DNA of 57,709 nt from the NCBI GenBank assembly GCA_022791835.1, contig JAAVZW010000010.1, positions 1 to 57,709 of the forward strand. Direction: 5' to 3'. A program made the position numbers and the translations under genes. This DNA is from Clostridia bacterium (GTDB lineage Bacteria > Bacillota > Clostridia > TANB77 > CAG-508). Positions 38,917-47,874 of this stretch are shown one piece after another; the stretch's first letter is position 1; each line of letters starts with the position of its first letter. Below the pieces are notes generated by a model. The model did not search any database. It saw only the letters and a list, made by a program, of their open reading frames with translations, and had not been told where the DNA came from.

Positions 38917-38955
38917 CCACCTGAATATAATCAAGAAAAAGTTATATTTAGGTGG
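38917..38955 (+). promoter_or_regulatory. hairpin that covers a ribosome binding site
   Basis: 14-bp stem CCACCTGAATATAA / TTATATTTAGGTGG with an 11-base loop. The right arm contains AGGTGG, the only ribosome site for the TTG start at 38962. It may act as aspS terminator, as translational control of the next gene, or both. Confidence 0.55.
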
Positions 38956-38961
38956 TATATT

Positions 38962-39747
38962 TTGAGAACAATATATATAAAAGAAAAAGGCAATCTAAGT
39001 ACTAGAAAAATTAAAAAAATAGGAAAAAAGTTAGAAAAGCTTAAAAAGAAAGAACCAATAGTCGTAGCACTTGCAAACAGTATAAATGATAATATAGAAC
39101 TAATAGAAGAAATAGAAAGTCATAGAATAAAAATTTTAAATGGTAGATGGCTATTTAAATTTTTTATTTGCAATATACTAAACTATATAGCAGAGTATAA
39201 GAAAAAAGAACTAGAAAGTTTGAATATAAGCTTTCTTATAAATCATGCAGAAGACGTAGTAATATATCAAATTGCAGAAATTTCAAAACAAATAAAAGGA
39301 ATAAAAATAGTAACCCCAAATATAAGTAACTTTTCTAAAATAGAAGAAGAATTATATTTAGAATATGGAATTCCAATACAAATTACAAATAATAAAGAAA
39401 AAGCATTAGCAAGTTCTGAAGTTATAGTGAATATTGATTTTAAAGAAGAAAAAATAAATGAATATAAAATAAATAATCAAGCAATAATTATAAACATAGG
39501 AAATGAGGCAAAAGTAAAAAGCCCTAGCTTTATAGGAGAAATTTTTGATTATTATGAAATAAAGTGCGAAGAAGACTATCTAGAAGAACTAAAAAAAGGT
39601 AAAGACCTTGGAACGAATGTATTATATGAGAGCCTGATATACAAAAGAGATACATTTGAACATATAAAAAAGCAACTAAATATAGATGGCGTAAGCTTTT
39701 CAAGACTAATAAAGAAAAAACTTGACAAAGCTCAAATTTTGGATTAA
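38962..39747 (+). CDS. protein of unknown function, 261 residues
   Basis: Not recognised. Lysine-rich, with strand-helix repeats (PIVVALANSINDN, SFLINHAEDVVIYQ, QAIIINIGNE) suggesting a Rossmann-like or two-domain alpha/beta fold. No membrane helix or cysteine motif. The C-terminus FSRLIKKKLDKAQILD is basic. The start is TTG, six bases after AGGTGG, with that site inside a hairpin. The 36-base gap to greA's first ATG suggests cotranscription. Could be specific to these Clostridia. Confidence 0.6.
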   Translation: MRTIYIKEKGNLSTRKIKKIGKKLEKLKKKEPIVVALANSINDNIELIEEIESHRIKILNGRWLFKFFICNILNYIAEYKKKELESLNISFLINHAEDVVIYQIAEISKQIKGIKIVTPNISNFSKIEEELYLEYGIPIQITNNKEKALASSEVIVNIDFKEEKINEYKINNQAIIINIGNEAKVKSPSFIGEIFDYYEIKCEEDYLEELKKGKDLGTNVLYESLIYKRDTFEHIKKQLNIDGVSFSRLIKKKLDKAQILD

Positions 39748-39803
39748 TATAGTAATTAATATTTTAAATATCTAGCATCATTATGAAAGGAATGATAGAA
39801 AAA

Positions 39804-40286
39804 ATGGAAAATAAAGAGATAATACTTACACAAGAGGGATATGACAATATTGAAAAGGAATTGGAATATCTTAAAACAGAAAAAAGAACAGAAATAGCAG
39901 AAAGAATAAAGGTAGCATTAGGTTTTGGAGACCTATCAGAAAACTCTGAATATGATGAAGCAAAAAATGCACAAGCACAAAATGAAATAAAAATAGCAGA
40001 CCTTGAAAATAAACTAAGATATGCAAAAATAATAAATGAAGCTGATATAGATACAAAAACTGTTCAAGTAGGAAATACAGTTAAAATAAAAGACCTAGAA
40101 TTTGATGAAGATTTTGAATATACAATAGTAGGTTCAACAGAAGTAGACTTGAATCAAAATAAAATATCAAACGAATCTCCAATAGGTTTAGCCTTACTTG
40201 GCTCAAAGAAAAACCAAGTAGTAGAAGTGCAAATACCAGATGGAGTAGCAAAATACAAAGTTCTTGACATTACAATTGCAAAATAG
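39804..40286 (+). CDS. greA: transcription elongation factor GreA
   Basis: A 160-residue factor that rescues backtracked RNA polymerase. The N-terminal coiled coil has the acidic tip GFGDLSENSEYDEAKNAQ. The C-terminal FKBP-like domain ends in ESPIGLALLGSKKNQVVEVQ. I choose the ATG at 39804 (MENKEIILTQEG matches the family start). ATGs at 39783 and 39792 would add short extensions. Confidence 0.94.
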   Translation: MENKEIILTQEGYDNIEKELEYLKTEKRTEIAERIKVALGFGDLSENSEYDEAKNAQAQNEIKIADLENKLRYAKIINEADIDTKTVQVGNTVKIKDLEFDEDFEYTIVGSTEVDLNQNKISNESPIGLALLGSKKNQVVEVQIPDGVAKYKVLDITIAK

Positions 40287-40295
40287 GGTATAATA

Positions 40296-40332
40296 AAAAT
40301 AAGTTTTCGTAGAATACGAGAACTTATTTTTA
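40296..40332 (+). terminator. terminator after greA
   Basis: Stem AAAAATAAGTTTTCGTA / TACGAGAACTTATTTTT with a 3-base loop, then TAATTT. Confidence 0.8.
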
Positions 40333-40406
40333 ATTTATTTCAAATATGTATTGAAAAATTATTAAATTTGTTATAAAATTCAAAGGTATATGGAGGAATA
40401 GATAAT

Positions 40407-41067
40407 ATGATTACTCTTGAAGATGTTAGAAACAATGAAGAAGTACAAGCTTTAGTACAAGGTGCACAAAAACAGCTTAATAGCTTGGGTTATACAGAAC
40501 ACTCTAGCCGTCATGTAGGAATAGTATCAAAAAGAGCAGGAGAAATATTACAAGCACTTGGTTATCCACAAGAAAGAGTAGAATTAGCTAAAATTGCAGG
40601 ATATTTGCATGATATAGGTAACTGCATAAATAGAAAAGACCATGCTCATTCTGGTGCAATACTTGCATATAGCATATTAAAAGATATAGGAATGAATGTG
40701 GCGGATAGAACAGAAATAATGATAGCAATTCGGAAACCATGACGAAGAAACAGGCACAGCGGTAAGCGATATTTCAGCAGCTTTAATACTTGCAGACAAA
40801 TCAGATGTACACAGAGATAGAGTTGTAAATAATAATATAGGAACTTTTGATAAACATGATAAAGTAAACTATGCTGTAACAGATGCAAAACTTGTAATAA
40901 ACAAAGAAGATAGAAAAATAACACTAAACATCGAAATAGACACAGAGTTATGCCCAGTACTTGACTACTTTGAAATATTCATAGACAGAATGATAATGAG
41001 CAAATATGCAGCAAAATACTTAAAAATATGGTTTGAATTAGTAATTAATGATACAAAACTATTATAA
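40407..41067 (+). CDS. HD domain phosphohydrolase (one +1 frameshift)
   Basis: Predicted metal-dependent nucleotide or phosphate-ester hydrolase, 219 residues across the shift. HSSRHVGIVSKRAGEIL supplies the first His, AGYLHDIGNCINRKDHAHSG the HD pair and following His. The extra C at 40731 separates EIMIAI from GNHDEETGTAVSDISAAL; the NHDE segment carries the next His/Asp and ADKSDVHR follows. Without the shift the active site is incomplete. The stop overlaps the region just before secD. ATG follows GGAGGAATAG. Confidence 0.88.
40731..40734 (+). other. CGG +1 frameshift site 17 (HD protein)
   Basis: ATT-C-GGA-AAC. Joins IMIAI to GNHDEETGT, the conserved I-x-NH-D/E motif of this HD family. 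Confidence 0.94.
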
Positions 41068-41089
41068 AAAAGAAAGGAACGTGGAAAAA

Positions 41090-42487
41090 GTGGAAAGAAA
41101 ACTAAAAATAATACTATGCACACTAGTAATCGTTTTAATAACACTAATAGCATTTGTAGGAGTATATGTAAAGGATGTAGTAATTTTCAAAAGTAAACTA
41201 CCAGAATACTCATTAGCACCAGAATTTGGAGAAAAAAGAATAACAAGCTTAAAAATAAGTGAAGAAGAAAATGAGATAATCTATGATAAAGACGGAAAAA
41301 TCGTAGATGCTATCCCAGAAGGAGCAAATGAGGAAGACTATGAAAAGAAGAAAGAGAAAGTAAATAAGGAAGATGCTTATAAAGCAGAAAATTACAAAAT
41401 AGTTAAAAAAGTTATAGAAGGAAGACTTGAAAACCAAGGAGTAGAAGACTACAAAGTTAGAGTAGATGAAAACACAGGAAAAGCTACAATAGAACTTCCT
41501 GATGATTTAAAAACAGATACATTAATACAATATATGCTTTTAAAAGGAGATTTCTCAATAAAAGACTCTAAAACAGGCGATATTTTAATGGATAAAACAC
41601 AAGTTGAATCAGCAAAAGCTGTATATACTAATAGCCAAAATGGTGGAGTTGTAGTAATACTTAACATTAGATTTAATAAAGAAGGAAAAGTAAAACTTGC
41701 AGAAATAAGTAAAGAATACTTAAAAACAGAAGATACAAACAAAACAGAAGAAAATGAAACAGAGAATGAAGAAAGCTCTGATGAAGATGTAAAAAAAGTA
41801 ACCGTTGCAATCCAAGGACAAGATGTAATTACAACACAGTTTGAAGAAGAAATGACAGAAGGAGAACTACCAATAACTTTTGGAACTGCAACCGATGCAG
41901 AGACACTTACAGCATATTTGGATCAGGCAAGATTTTATGCTATGCTAATAGATAACCAAGACATGCCACTAATATACGAAGTAGAAAATAGTATAAGTAT
42001 GCAAGGAAAACTAGAAGACAATGCTACAAAAATTGTTATGGCGGTAGTTTTTATATCACTAGTCATAATATGCCTATACTTAATATTCAAATATAAAGTA
42101 AATGGAATTATAGCAATATTATCTTTTATAGCTTGGGTTTCTCTACTATTAATTATTGTTAGATATACAGCAACTGAGCTATCATTAAATAGTATAGTAG
42201 CTATTACAGTGCTTATGATATTAGATGTATTCTTAGTAGTAAAAATGCTAAGCAATATAGAAAAAGAACCTTCTTATGAAAATGTAGCTAAAACAACACT
42301 TCAAGTATATGTTAAAAACGTAGAAGTAATTATAGCAGTATTAATTGCAGCTGTAGTATTCACATTTATGCAAAAAGCTGTAGCATTCTCTTTCGGAATG
42401 ACATTATTCTATGGAATAATAAGTATAGCAATAGCAAATTTAGTATTTTTAAGAACAATGCTTTTAGCTAAATATAGTGATAAATAA
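41090..42487 (+). CDS. secD: SecD-like protein export membrane subunit
   Basis: A 465-residue SecD-type RND protein aiding Sec translocation. First helix KIILCTLVIVLITLIAFVGV, then the outside domains (YKIVKKVIEGRLENQGVEDY, MLLKGDFSIKD, FTFGTATDAETLTAYL-like region), then five helices from about 315 (NATKIVMAVVFISLVIICLY). A Glu/Asn-rich insert (KTEENETENEESSDEDVKK) lies in the middle. Divergent from textbook SecD. The start is GTG at 41090 after AAAGGAAC; the frame extends upstream without a good start. A secF gene follows. Confidence 0.85.
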   Translation: MERKLKIILCTLVIVLITLIAFVGVYVKDVVIFKSKLPEYSLAPEFGEKRITSLKISEEENEIIYDKDGKIVDAIPEGANEEDYEKKKEKVNKEDAYKAENYKIVKKVIEGRLENQGVEDYKVRVDENTGKATIELPDDLKTDTLIQYMLLKGDFSIKDSKTGDILMDKTQVESAKAVYTNSQNGGVVVILNIRFNKEGKVKLAEISKEYLKTEDTNKTEENETENEESSDEDVKKVTVAIQGQDVITTQFEEEMTEGELPITFGTATDAETLTAYLDQARFYAMLIDNQDMPLIYEVENSISMQGKLEDNATKIVMAVVFISLVIICLYLIFKYKVNGIIAILSFIAWVSLLLIIVRYTATELSLNSIVAITVLMILDVFLVVKMLSNIEKEPSYENVAKTTLQVYVKNVEVIIAVLIAAVVFTFMQKAVAFSFGMTLFYGIISIAIANLVFLRTMLLAKYSDK

Positions 42488-42506
42488 GAAAGGAAGGAAA
42501 ATAGAA

Positions 42507-43176
42507 ATGAAAAATAAAATAATAATAGCACTATGCATTCTATGTATTATAGTTCGGAGCAGTAATTATTTACACAAATGGTTTCAATTTAGGACTAGAA
42601 TATGGAGCATCAAAGAAATTATTTATACAAATTGCTGAAAGTTTTAATATTAAAGATATAGAAAATATAACGAAAGAAGTGCTTGGAGAAGAAAAGTTTG
42701 ATATAAAATTTACAGACAATTTTGAAGATGAAGTTGTTATAACAGCAAAACAAGTGTCAGAAGAACAAATATCTAGTTTGGAAACAAAATTAAAAGAAAA
42801 ATATACATCTTTAAATAAAGAAGAAAAAGAAGAAAATGCAGAAGAAGAGCATAATCACAATACAAACCAGATAATTAGAGCTGTAGATATGCCAGCAGTA
42901 GAAGTATATGATTTGGTAAAATCATATATTGAGCCAATGATAATAGTAACAATAGCTGTAATAATAGTTTTAGCAATATTCTTTAGAAAACTAGGAGTTT
43001 TGAAAGCTATAATATATCAAGTATTCTTAATATTAGGCATAAACTTAGTATATATTAGCGCAGTTGCTATCACTAGAATTGCAGTAAATGAATATATTAT
43101 TTCAGTTGGAGTATTTGTATATTCAATGAGTTTGGTTATTAGTACACTATTTATAAAAAGTAAATTAGAGGTATAA
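42507..43176 (+). CDS. secF: SecF-like protein, shortened (one +1 frameshift at codon 17)
   Basis: A 222-residue protein across the shift. KNKIIIALCILCIIIV, the extra C at 42555, then GAVIIYTNGFNLGLEYGASK. This makes one N-terminal helix followed by the (N)xGxxxxGG-like segment of SecF. After a Glu/His-rich linker (EEKEENAEEEHNHN) come only three to four helices, so it is shorter than typical SecF (~300). The unshifted frame stops almost at once. ATG follows AAAGGAAGG. Translationally next to secD (19 bases) and glyS. Confidence 0.82.
42555..42558 (+). other. CGG +1 frameshift site 18 (secF)
   Basis: GTT-C-GGA-GCA. Restores one continuous N-terminal helix (CIIIVGAVIIYTN) and the start of the gene. 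Confidence 0.92.
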
Positions 43177-43191
43177 AAGGAGATGATAATA

Positions 43192-44575
43192 ATGCTTAAA
43201 GAAATGGAACAATTAGTAAACTTATGTAAGGCAAGAGGATATATATATGCTGGCTCTGAAATTTATGGAGGACTTGCAAATACATGGGACTATGGACCAC
43301 TTGGAGTAGAACTAAAAAATAATATAAAAAATGCTTGGAGAAAGAAGTTTATTCAAGAATGTTCATATAATGTAGGATTAGATGCTGCTATCCTTATGAA
43401 TCCTAGTGTATGGGTTGCTTCACGGACACGTAGGCGGATTCAGTGATCCTCTTATAGACTGCAAAGAATGTAAAACACGTCATAGAGCAGATAAACTTAT
43501 AGAAGAATGGATGCATGAAAATAATTGTGAACAAGTAGTAGATGGTTGGCCAAATGAAAAAATGATAGGCTATATGAAAGAAAAACATATTGCTTGCCCT
43601 AATTGTGGGAAAGAAAATTTTACAGGGATTAGACAATTTAATCTTATGTTTAAAACTTTCCAAGGAGTTACAGAAGATGCGAAGTCAGAAATATATCTAA
43701 GACCAGAAACAGCACAAGGAATATTTGTAAATTTCAAAAATGTACTTAGAACTTCTAGAAAAAAAATACCTTTTGGAATTGCTCAAATTGGTAAAGCATT
43801 TAGAAATGAAATAACTCCAGGAAATTTTACATTCAGAACAAGAGAATTTGAACAAATGGAACTAGAATTTTTCTGCAAACCAGGAACAGATTTAGAATGG
43901 CATGAGCATTGGAAGGAATATTGCAAGAATTTCTTACTTACATTAGGTATGGAAGAAGGAAATTTAAGATTAAGAGACCATGAGAAAGAAGAGTTAAGCC
44001 ATTATAGTAATGCTACAACAGATATAGAATTTGCATTTCCATTTGGCTGGGGAGAACTTTGGGGAATAGCAGATAGAACAGATTTCGATTTAAAGCAACA
44101 TATGGAACATTCAAAAGAAGACATGAGATTTTTAGATGAAACTACAGGGGAAAAGTACATACCATATTGCATAGAACCATCTCTAGGAGCAGACAGAGTA
44201 ACACTTGCATTTCTTTGTAACGGATATGTCGAAGAAGAAATTGCAGAAGGAGATACAAGAACAGTACTTAAATTGCATCCAGCGCTAGCACCATATAAAG
44301 CGGCTGTATTGCCACTTTCTAAAAAGCTATCAGGAAAAGCTGAAGAAGTTTATAAACTTCTTTCTAAAAAGTTTATGTGTGATTATGACGAGGCAGGAAG
44401 TATCGGAAAAAGATATAGAAGAGAAGATGAAATAGGAACACCATATTGTATAACTGTTGACTTTGATACAGAAGTAGATAATACTATAACTGTTAGAGAT
44501 AGAGACACTATGGAACAAATAAGAGTTAATATAGATGAGTTAATTAAATGGATAGAAGAAAAATTAGAATTTTAG
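43192..44575 (+). CDS. glyS: glycyl-tRNA synthetase, dimeric type (one +1 frameshift)
   Basis: Class II GlyRS of 460 residues across the shift, the usual length. [20 protein letters not shown] and [17 protein letters not shown] at the N-terminus, then NPSVWVAS, the extra C at 43423, [17 protein letters not shown]. Motif 2 is [20 protein letters not shown] and motif 3 [11 protein letters not shown]; anticodon domain at the C-terminus. The start at 43192 follows AAAAGGAGATGATAAT. GlyRS charges the tRNA that would read the shifted GGN codons, so its own synthesis depends on the shift. Confidence 0.97.
43423..43426 (+). other. CGG +1 frameshift site 19 (glyS)
   Basis: TCA-C-GGA-CAC. Restores [14 protein letters not shown], an invariant GlyRS motif. 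Eight bases later GGC GGA is read normally. Confidence 0.97.
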
Positions 44576-44581
44576 TTTTTG

Positions 44582-44608
44582 AGCAGATGCAAATCAAGCA
44601 TCTGCTTT
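44582..44608 (+). terminator. terminator after glyS
   Basis: Stem AGCAGATGC / GCATCTGCT with a 7-base loop, followed by TTTG. It overlaps the -35 of the next promoter by two bases. Confidence 0.75.
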
Positions 44609-44635
44609 GACATTATGTAAAAAAAGTAGTATAAT
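44607..44635 (+). promoter_or_regulatory. perfect consensus promoter of orphan gene A2
   Basis: TTGACA, exactly 17 bases, TATAAT, about 80 bases before the A2 start. Confidence 0.82.
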
Positions 44636-44715
44636 AAATATAGCGAAAGTGTTTTTTTGAAATTTGTTTTGAGAAGCATTATTTGCTAAAAACAAAAAAG
44701 TGAGGTTAATAGCAA

Positions 44716-45414
44716 ATGCCAGAAATCGTGAAACTATCCAAAAGCTCGGAGTTCGTCAGCTTGGTTGAAGCATATCTTCGGCCAGAGCTCTATGGGGATA
44801 TTTCCCAAATGTTTGTTGACTATACTCCAGACAAAGACAGCGTTATCATCGCACCTATGCCCAGCGTTGCTTTAAGTTTTGCACAAAAGGTAAGAGCTTT
44901 CCCTGAATGCCTTGGGTGGAAAGCTTGGGTAAGGACTAATAAGAAGGGAGAGGTGTACAAGGTCTATTTGGTCGCAACTGGACTTACAAGTCAAATTTTC
45001 TTTGGCAGGAACCAGAATGGCTGGAAGAATGTAGGCAAAATTACTGACCAAATTGTGAATGCATTCGGAAACCAAAAGCTTGGAAGCAAAGGCGTACGCT
45101 TTACAAAGGATATCTACAAAGCCATGCCTAACGGCCTTAAACCTCAAATGGGTCGGTGTATGATTTTTAGTACGATGAAAGAACATGTAACTGATAATCA
45201 TCAATTTCGTTACTTATATAATGGGATTGAGGAGAGCATTACAAAACACTATACAGATCAAGGGATTTGTACCACGGCTGTTGAATTCCTTCCTATTGTC
45301 GAAGTCCCTAAGGACATTATGGTTAAAGTAGGAAGCCGAATTCGAAATGGATTTACTCCGGAAAGCTCACTGCGTATCAAACGTGCTAAGACATCAGCAA
45401 ACTCTAAAGATTAG
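44716..45414 (+). CDS. orphan family protein A2 (GC-richer, two zero-frame CGGs)
   Basis: A 232-residue soluble-looking protein of unknown function, related to A1 (PELYGDISQMFVDYTPDKDS versus PEVYGDI...VAYTPQKQ) and A3 (LPIVEVPKDIMVK versus LPIIRVPSNILVD). Codon use has many C/G-ending codons, quite unlike the AT-rich neighbours. CGG is read in frame at codons 22 (44779, LRPELY) and 147 (45154, GRCMIF). It has its own consensus promoter, GTGAGG before ATG, and a strong terminator. Basic C-terminus (RIKRAKTSANSKD). Looks acquired or held under separate codon pressure. Confidence 0.75.
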   Translation: MPEIVKLSKSSEFVSLVEAYLRPELYGDISQMFVDYTPDKDSVIIAPMPSVALSFAQKVRAFPECLGWKAWVRTNKKGEVYKVYLVATGLTSQIFFGRNQNGWKNVGKITDQIVNAFGNQKLGSKGVRFTKDIYKAMPNGLKPQMGRCMIFSTMKEHVTDNHQFRYLYNGIEESITKHYTDQGICTTAVEFLPIVEVPKDIMVKVGSRIRNGFTPESSLRIKRAKTSANSKD

Positions 45415-45460
45415 GCTAAAGCGTAAATCTCATAGGTTTTCGTCAATGCGAAAATCTAAA

Positions 45461-45502
45461 GCAAAGGAGTTGAGGTATCCTCAGCTCCTTTGCAATTTTT
45501 TT
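45461..45502 (+). terminator. strong terminator of A2
   Basis: Stem GCAAAGGAGTTGAGG / CCTCAGCTCCTTTGC (one mismatch), then a run of seven T. Confidence 0.88.
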
Positions 45503-45562
45503 CATTAAATACTACAAAATTGAATAAAATTGTGGTAAAATAATTTTATTGGAGGACTTTTC

Positions 45563-46477
45563 GTGAATATTAATATAGATTTATTTATTAAAAAACTAGG
45601 AAATAATAACGTATTATTGAACGAAAGTATGGCAAAACATACTAGTTTCAAGACAGGAGGAAATGCAGACGTTTTTGTAAAAGTTAAGAATAAAGAGGAA
45701 CTAGAATATATTTTGAAATATTCAAGAGATAATAATATTCCTATATTCATTTTAGGAAATGGTAGCAATATACTTGTAAGAGACAATGGCATTCGTGGAA
45801 TTGTTTGTAAAATGGAAATGACTGGATTTAATATAATAGAAAAAGAAAGAAAGGTATTTGTTACACTAGGAAGTGGTAATAAAAATGCAATTTGTGCTCA
45901 AAAGTTTTTGGAAAAGGAACTTACAGGTTTTGAATTTGCTTCTGGAATACCAGGAACTATTGGTGGTGCTATTAAAATGAATGCAGGAGCTTATGGGCAA
46001 GAAATGAAGGATATAGTTTTCTCTACTACATACATCAGCAGAGATGGAAGAGTTAAAACAATATATGATAAAGAACATGAATTTGATTATAGAAGGAGTT
46101 TTTTTTCAGATAAAGATTTGATTATACTAGAAACCACTATAATGCTTAAGAAAGGAAATAAAAGCGAAATTAAAGCAAAAATGCAAGAATTTAGTGATTT
46201 AAGAAAACAGAAGCAACCATATAATATGCCATCTGCAGGTAGTACTTTTAAAAGGGGAAAAGACTTTATTACTGCGAGTATTATAGATCAATGTGGATTA
46301 AAGGGTATGCAAATAGGAGGAGCAAAAGTTTCTGAAAAGCATGCTGGATTTATTGTTAATGATGGCAATGCATCTACGAAAGATATTTTAGATTTAATAG
46401 ATAATGTGAAAAAAATAGTTTTTGAAAAAACTGGAAAAAAAATTGAATTAGAAATTGAAGTTGTAGGTGAGGAATAA
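45563..46477 (+). CDS. murB: UDP-N-acetylenolpyruvoylglucosamine reductase
   Basis: FAD-dependent reductase that makes UDP-MurNAc, 304 residues. FAD-binding part: FKTGGNADVFVKV, ILGNGSNILVRDNG, GIPGTIGGAIKMNAGAYG. Catalytic C-terminal part: YRRSFF, PSAGSTFKRG and VSEKHAGFIVN. Start GTG at 45563 after TTGGAGGAC. Separate from murC, which lies at 18.5 kb on the other strand. Confidence 0.96.
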   Translation: MNINIDLFIKKLGNNNVLLNESMAKHTSFKTGGNADVFVKVKNKEELEYILKYSRDNNIPIFILGNGSNILVRDNGIRGIVCKMEMTGFNIIEKERKVFVTLGSGNKNAICAQKFLEKELTGFEFASGIPGTIGGAIKMNAGAYGQEMKDIVFSTTYISRDGRVKTIYDKEHEFDYRRSFFSDKDLIILETTIMLKKGNKSEIKAKMQEFSDLRKQKQPYNMPSAGSTFKRGKDFITASIIDQCGLKGMQIGGAKVSEKHAGFIVNDGNASTKDILDLIDNVKKIVFEKTGKKIELEIEVVGEE

Positions 46478-46480
46478 TTA

Positions 46481-46509
46481 TTGACAATTTACATAAAATA
46501 ATATATAAT
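46481..46509 (+). promoter_or_regulatory. perfect consensus promoter of orphan gene A3
   Basis: TTGACA, exactly 17 bases, TATAAT, starting just after the murB stop and about 138 bases before the A3 start. The leader contains three AGGAGG-like sites (near 46565, 46594 and 46638), of which only the last is placed to serve A3. Confidence 0.82.
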
Positions 46510-46646
46510 GATAAAGCAAAAATGCTCTGAAAATTCGTGAAAAGCATATTTGTAGAAACGAAAAAGGAGGTTTTGTTCAATATATTTTATTAAGGAGGAT
46601 TTTTCTTAAGGTAAGAATACGTATAAGAACAACTTTAGGAGGCTTT

Positions 46647-47312
46647 ATGAAAAAATTAGTCCCACTGTTACAACTCTTGCAAGAATTTGGTGACAGATCT
46701 TCGGTTAGAAAAATTCATTATGTACCAGATGAAAAGTGCATTAGTTTTGACTTCAGTCAGACTGGATGCAGTGATCCTTCAAAGGATATTCAAAAGGCAC
46801 GGACCGAGTTGAACCATGAATGGTATCCTTTTCTTGTAAAAGATACCACTGGAGCAGACGTAATACATCTTGTACCAGATACAGTTCCTAAATTTGACCT
46901 TACCTTGGAAGGATGGTCTGGCTATTTTAGTCAGCTTGCAATTCTAACGCAATGTTCCAATTGCTTATATACTAATTCTTCTTTGAGAAGTTTAGGAGTG
47001 TCTTTAACTCCTGCTGTGCTACGTGCACTTGATAGAATAGGCTTGTTGGATCTAATTGCTTATGACAAAAGTGTATGGGTTTCAACATATGCTCGTCCCG
47101 ATAAGGCAGCAAAGAAACTCCGACTTTTGGGAATGGTAAGGCTTTCTGATAAGGAAACCAAAGAGTTTGAAATGTACGATTTAGAATGTGGTCGTGCATA
47201 TATGCATACTGCTGGGGTTCTTCCGATTATAAGAGTGCCGTCTAATATCCTTGTGGATGAGCGAGAATTTCGTGATGGAGGTATGCAATTGCAACTGATT
47301 CTCCCCAAATAA
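46647..47312 (+). CDS. orphan family protein A3 (GC-richer, zero-frame CGG)
   Basis: A 221-residue protein of unknown function, the third member of the A1/A2 family: IHYVPDEKCISFDFSQTG near the N-terminus parallels VDYTPDKDSVIIAPM of A2, and LPIIRVPSNILVDE matches the A2 C-terminal segment. No signal peptide or helix. Codon 52 (46800) is CGG, read in frame (KARTEL). Like the others it is a single-gene unit with consensus promoter, TTAGGAGG ribosome site and terminator, and GC-richer codons than neighbouring murB and rpsO. Confidence 0.72.
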   Translation: MKKLVPLLQLLQEFGDRSSVRKIHYVPDEKCISFDFSQTGCSDPSKDIQKARTELNHEWYPFLVKDTTGADVIHLVPDTVPKFDLTLEGWSGYFSQLAILTQCSNCLYTNSSLRSLGVSLTPAVLRALDRIGLLDLIAYDKSVWVSTYARPDKAAKKLRLLGMVRLSDKETKEFEMYDLECGRAYMHTAGVLPIIRVPSNILVDEREFRDGGMQLQLILPK

Positions 47313-47357
47313 TAAAGAAACAAAATCTATTTTATGCTGATATAGCATAAAAAACGG

Positions 47358-47399
47358 AACTAAAGAGTTCTTTGCTTTGTAGGGAACTCTTTAGTTTTA
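47358..47399 (+). terminator. terminator of A3
   Basis: 13-bp stem AACTAAAGAGTTC / GAACTCTTTAGTT, then TTTAT. Confidence 0.85.
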
Positions 47400-47477
47400 T
47401 TTAATTTTGGTATTATATTTAACAGCATGATGAAATGAATCATATGAGCATTAAATCTAAGTTTTTTCTAAAAAAGC

Positions 47478-47604
47478 TTGCAATTTGGCTGTAAATGTAG
47501 TAAAATAGAAAAGTATAATAAAACTTACCTTTTTCTTGGCTTAAGGCTAGCACCGACTACTTAGGCTCAGAAAAATGGCAAATTAAAAATGGAGGTGTAA
47601 TTAC
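47478..47604 (+). promoter_or_regulatory. rpsO promoter and leader
   Basis: TTGCAA, 17 bases, TAAAAT (47501-47506), then a ~95-base leader with short complementary segments (CTTAAGG, CTAGC, CTTAGG) before GGAGG. Position fits an S15 autoregulatory leader, but I cannot confirm its structure by eye. Confidence 0.5.
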
Positions 47605-47868
47605 ATGACTAAGGAAAGAAAGCAAGAAATAATTCTTGACAATAAAAGAGATGAAAAAGACACTGGTTCTCCAGAAGTACAAATAGCTCTTTTAACAGAA
47701 AGAATTAACGAACTTACTGAACATTTAAGAATTCATACAAAGGATAACCATTCAAGACGTGGATTACTAAAAATGGTTGGTAAGAGAAGAAATCTTTTAA
47801 ACTATCTATCTAAAAAAGATGAAACAAGATATAAAGCGATAGTTGAAAAGTTAAACTTAAGAAAATAA
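47605..47868 (+). CDS. rpsO: 30S ribosomal protein S15
   Basis: An 87-residue 16S rRNA-binding protein with conserved [39 protein letters not shown] and [12 protein letters not shown] follows GGAGGTGTAATTAC. Next to pnp, the common rpsO-pnp order. Confidence 0.97.
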   Translation: MTKERKQEIILDNKRDEKDTGSPEVQIALLTERINELTEHLRIHTKDNHSRRGLLKMVGKRRNLLNYLSKKDETRYKAIVEKLNLRK

Positions 47869-47874
47869 AAGTTT

